From contig NZ_JARFVB010000001.1 in assembly GCF_029193885.1 (NCBI RefSeq), positions 434,001 through 498,000 on the forward strand: a stretch of DNA of 64,000 nt. Direction: 5' to 3'. Shown piece by piece: positions 62,567-64,000 of this stretch; the stretch's first letter is position 1, and each line of letters begins with the position of its first letter. Origin of the DNA: Flagellimonas yonaguniensis. Lineage in GTDB: Bacteria; Bacteroidota; Bacteroidia; Flavobacteriales; Flavobacteriaceae. A program made the position numbers and the translations under genes. The notes below the pieces were generated by a model. That model did no database searches. It had not been told where the DNA came from and saw nothing but the letters and a program-made list of their open reading frames with translations.

Positions 62567-63129
62567 TAGGACAGCAGTTTTTCTATCACTTTCGGAAAAT
62601 GCTCATATTCCAGTTGGTGCACTTTTTGGGCAATGGTATTGGCATCGTCCGAAGACTCCACTAAAGTTGTGGCTTGAAAGATGATGGCGCCCTCATCATA
62701 ATTTTCGTTTACATAATGTATGGTAATGCCCGTTTCGGTCTCATTATTATCTTTCACGGCTTGGTGCACTCTTTCCCCATACATGCCTTTTCCTCCATAT
62801 TTTGGCAATAGGGCAGGATGAATATTGATGATTTTATCTGGAAATGCTTCGATGAGGTTGGATGGAATCTTCCATAGAAATCCAGCAAGTACGATGAGGT
62901 CAGTCTGTAAGCCCTTAAGAAACTGTACCACGGCATCGGAATCTTTAAAAGCAGCCTTGTTGAAATAGAAGGCGGGAACGTGGAGTCGGTCACAACGCTC
63001 GAGCACTTTTGCCGAACTCTTATTGGTAAGTACCGCGGATACTGTTATGTTGGATTTCTGACGAAAAAAGGAAATAATATTTTCTGCATTGGATCCGCTT
63101 CCCGAGGCGAAGATTACAATTCGTTTCAT
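62566..63129 (-). CDS. purN: phosphoribosylglycinamide formyltransferase
   Basis: 187 residues. Third step of purine synthesis, formylating GAR with 10-formyl-THF. MKRIVIFASGSGSNAENII is the phosphate-binding start, INIHPALLPKYGGKGMYG carries the active-site His, and TGITIHYVNENYDEG the catalytic Asp region. Divergent from acpP; overlaps rnhA. Confidence 0.93.
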   Translation of the reverse strand: MKRIVIFASGSGSNAENIISFFRQKSNITVSAVLTNKSSAKVLERCDRLHVPAFYFNKAAFKDSDAVVQFLKGLQTDLIVLAGFLWKIPSNLIEAFPDKIINIHPALLPKYGGKGMYGERVHQAVKDNNETETGITIHYVNENYDEGAIIFQATTLVESSDDANTIAQKVHQLEYEHFPKVIEKLLS

Positions 63130-63250
63130 TCGTTAGGAATTCATATGATTTTGGACTAAATTACGTCGGCTAAAGTAAGATACAGTAATTAAAGATGTTT
63201 AATTTGGAGCACATTTTATCGTCAAATAGTGTATTTAATCCAAAGTTTTA

Positions 63251-63258
63251 TATTTTTG
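63251..63258 (+). promoter_or_regulatory. -7 element TATTTTTG of acpP
   Basis: Exact TAnnTTTG match, 34 bp before ATG 63292, in the A+T-rich 162-bp divergent region between purN and acpP. No clear -33 TTTG at the right distance. Confidence 0.55.
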
Positions 63259-63291
63259 CCAACGATTTAAATTTTTAAAACCACAATAATT

Positions 63292-63525
63292 ATGTCAGAC
63301 ATTGCATCAAGAGTAAAGGCTATCATCGTTGATAAACTAGGTGTAGATGAAAATGAAGTAGTTGCAGAAGCTAGCTTTACCAACGACTTAGGAGCGGATT
63401 CCTTGGACACTGTTGAACTTATCATGGAGTTTGAGAAAGAATTTGATATTCAGATACCAGATGACCAAGCAGAGAACATTGCCACTGTTGGTCAGGCCAT
63501 TAGCTACATTGAAGAAGCTAAGTAA
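63292..63525 (+). CDS. acpP: acyl carrier protein
   Basis: 77 residues, strongly acidic. The phosphopantetheine serine is Ser37 in [19 protein letters not shown]. Carries acyl chains in fatty acid synthesis. fabF follows 101 bp downstream, the usual acpP-fabF arrangement, with a hairpin between. Confidence 0.97.
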   Translation: MSDIASRVKAIIVDKLGVDENEVVAEASFTNDLGADSLDTVELIMEFEKEFDIQIPDDQAENIATVGQAISYIEEAK

Positions 63526-63551
63526 TTATATGATATATCGCTAAAGATTAT

Positions 63552-63592
63552 AAATTATCCATGTGGTTATTATCACATGGATAATTTTTTTT
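63552..63592 (+). terminator. hairpin between acpP and fabF
   Basis: AAATTATCCATGTG (63552-63565) pairs with CACATGGATAATTT (63574-63587), then T-rich sequence. A partial terminator that would make acpP mRNA more abundant than fabF is likely. Confidence 0.65.
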
Positions 63593-63626
63593 ATAATTTA
63601 CGTCTAAAGGGTAAAAAAATAGTTCA

Positions 63627-64000
63627 ATGCAGTTAAAGCGAGTTGTGGTTACCGGAATGGGAGCGTTAACGCCCATAGGTAACAATTTGGAAGCTTATTG
63701 GGAAGGACTACGGACCGGTAAGAGCGGTTCTGCCCCCATTACTTATTTCGATACCGAAAAATTTAAAACAAAGTTTGCTTGCGAGCTCAAGGGTTACGAT
63801 CCTTCCGATTTTTTTGACCGCAAGGAAGCCAGAAAACTCGACAGGTTCGCCCAATATGCCTTGGTGTCTTCAGACGAAGCCATTGCAGACTCTGGGATTG
63901 ACCTGGACGTTGTAGACAAGTTTAGGGTAGGCGTTATATGGGGTGCAGGAATAGGCGGATTGGAAACTTTTCAAAATGAGGTGATCAACTATGCCAATGG
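63627..64000 (+). CDS. fabF: beta-ketoacyl-ACP synthase II, 3' end outside the window
   Basis: About 125 codons are in the window from ATG 63627. It begins MQLKRVVVTGMGALTPIGNN, the standard KAS II N-terminus, with GVIWGAGIGGLETF further on. The catalytic Cys-His-His part lies beyond the edge. Extends acyl-ACP chains; partner of acpP just upstream. Confidence 0.95.
   Translation, partial: MQLKRVVVTGMGALTPIGNNLEAYWEGLRTGKSGSAPITYFDTEKFKTKFACELKGYDPSDFFDRKEARKLDRFAQYALVSSDEAIADSGIDLDVVDKFRVGVIWGAGIGGLETFQNEVINYAN

Overview
The window looks like a marine Flavobacteriaceae chromosome, probably of the Muricauda/Allomuricauda/Flagellimonas type. That placement rests on Bacteroidetes-style promoters (TTTG ... 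TAnnTTTG), gene families typical of the group (LpxH-like hydrolase, viroplasmin-type RNase H, OmpA with TSP3 repeats, separate AddA- and AddB-like genes, PcfJ, an IntDOT-like integrase) and two interspersed palindromes. No species call is possible from sequence alone.

Layout. Positions 1-21.6 kb are chromosomal and mostly housekeeping: a truncated M14 peptidase, ArfB-like release factor, ABC ATPase, prolyl oligopeptidase, asd, mscL, alr-tdk, rsmI, a UDG-family protein, OsmC, RecJ, an MFS exporter, an LpxH-like hydrolase, a toxin-antitoxin pair wedged against lpxH, an enoyl-CoA hydratase with a 30-residue membrane peptide behind it, MATE, GNAT and a universal stress protein. A tRNA-Ala(GGC) follows at 21651-21724.

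Positions 21683-44510 are an integrated mobile element of about 22.8 kb. The last 43 bp of the tRNA-Ala region are repeated exactly at 44468-44510. A tyrosine recombinase sits at the right end, and identical 23-bp tandem arm-type sites lie just inside both ends. The right part holds a mobilization backbone: HTH excisionase-like protein, helicase, Toprim primase, MobC, relaxase and integrase, with a TGATGACA iteron-like cluster between helicase and primase. No type IV secretion genes are visible, so it looks mobilizable rather than self-transmissible. The cargo is one long minus-strand block (38.0 to 23.5 kb): a PcfJ-like protein, M48 peptidase, FHA-FHA-ABC transporter, LEA-like lipoprotein, ECF sigma factor, FecR-like membrane protein, WG-repeat protein, two small membrane proteins (one with Sel1 repeats), a transmembrane Ser/Thr kinase with Sel1 repeats, a PP2C phosphatase and a secreted protein. 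An HD hydrolase lies beyond. Kinase, phosphatase, phosphopeptide-binding transporter and sigma factor together read as a self-contained phospho-signalling/envelope system of unknown purpose. It is the best candidate here for an undescribed system.

Right of the element: a TetR-regulated fatty acid hydroxylase/desaturase and alpha/beta hydrolase, RluA-type pseudouridine synthase, SDR, AddB-like, OmpA, Kbl, AddA-like, Mn-type SOD, an amidophosphoribosyltransferase, a PfkB kinase, RNase HI, PurN, AcpP and the start of FabF. Between sodA and the amidophosphoribosyltransferase lie three tandem minus-strand transcription units. Each has its own -7 promoter element, a nearly identical 40-nt 5' part and a different intrinsic terminator stem, which suggests a small-RNA family.

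All function calls come from reading motifs by eye. No database search or folding program was run.
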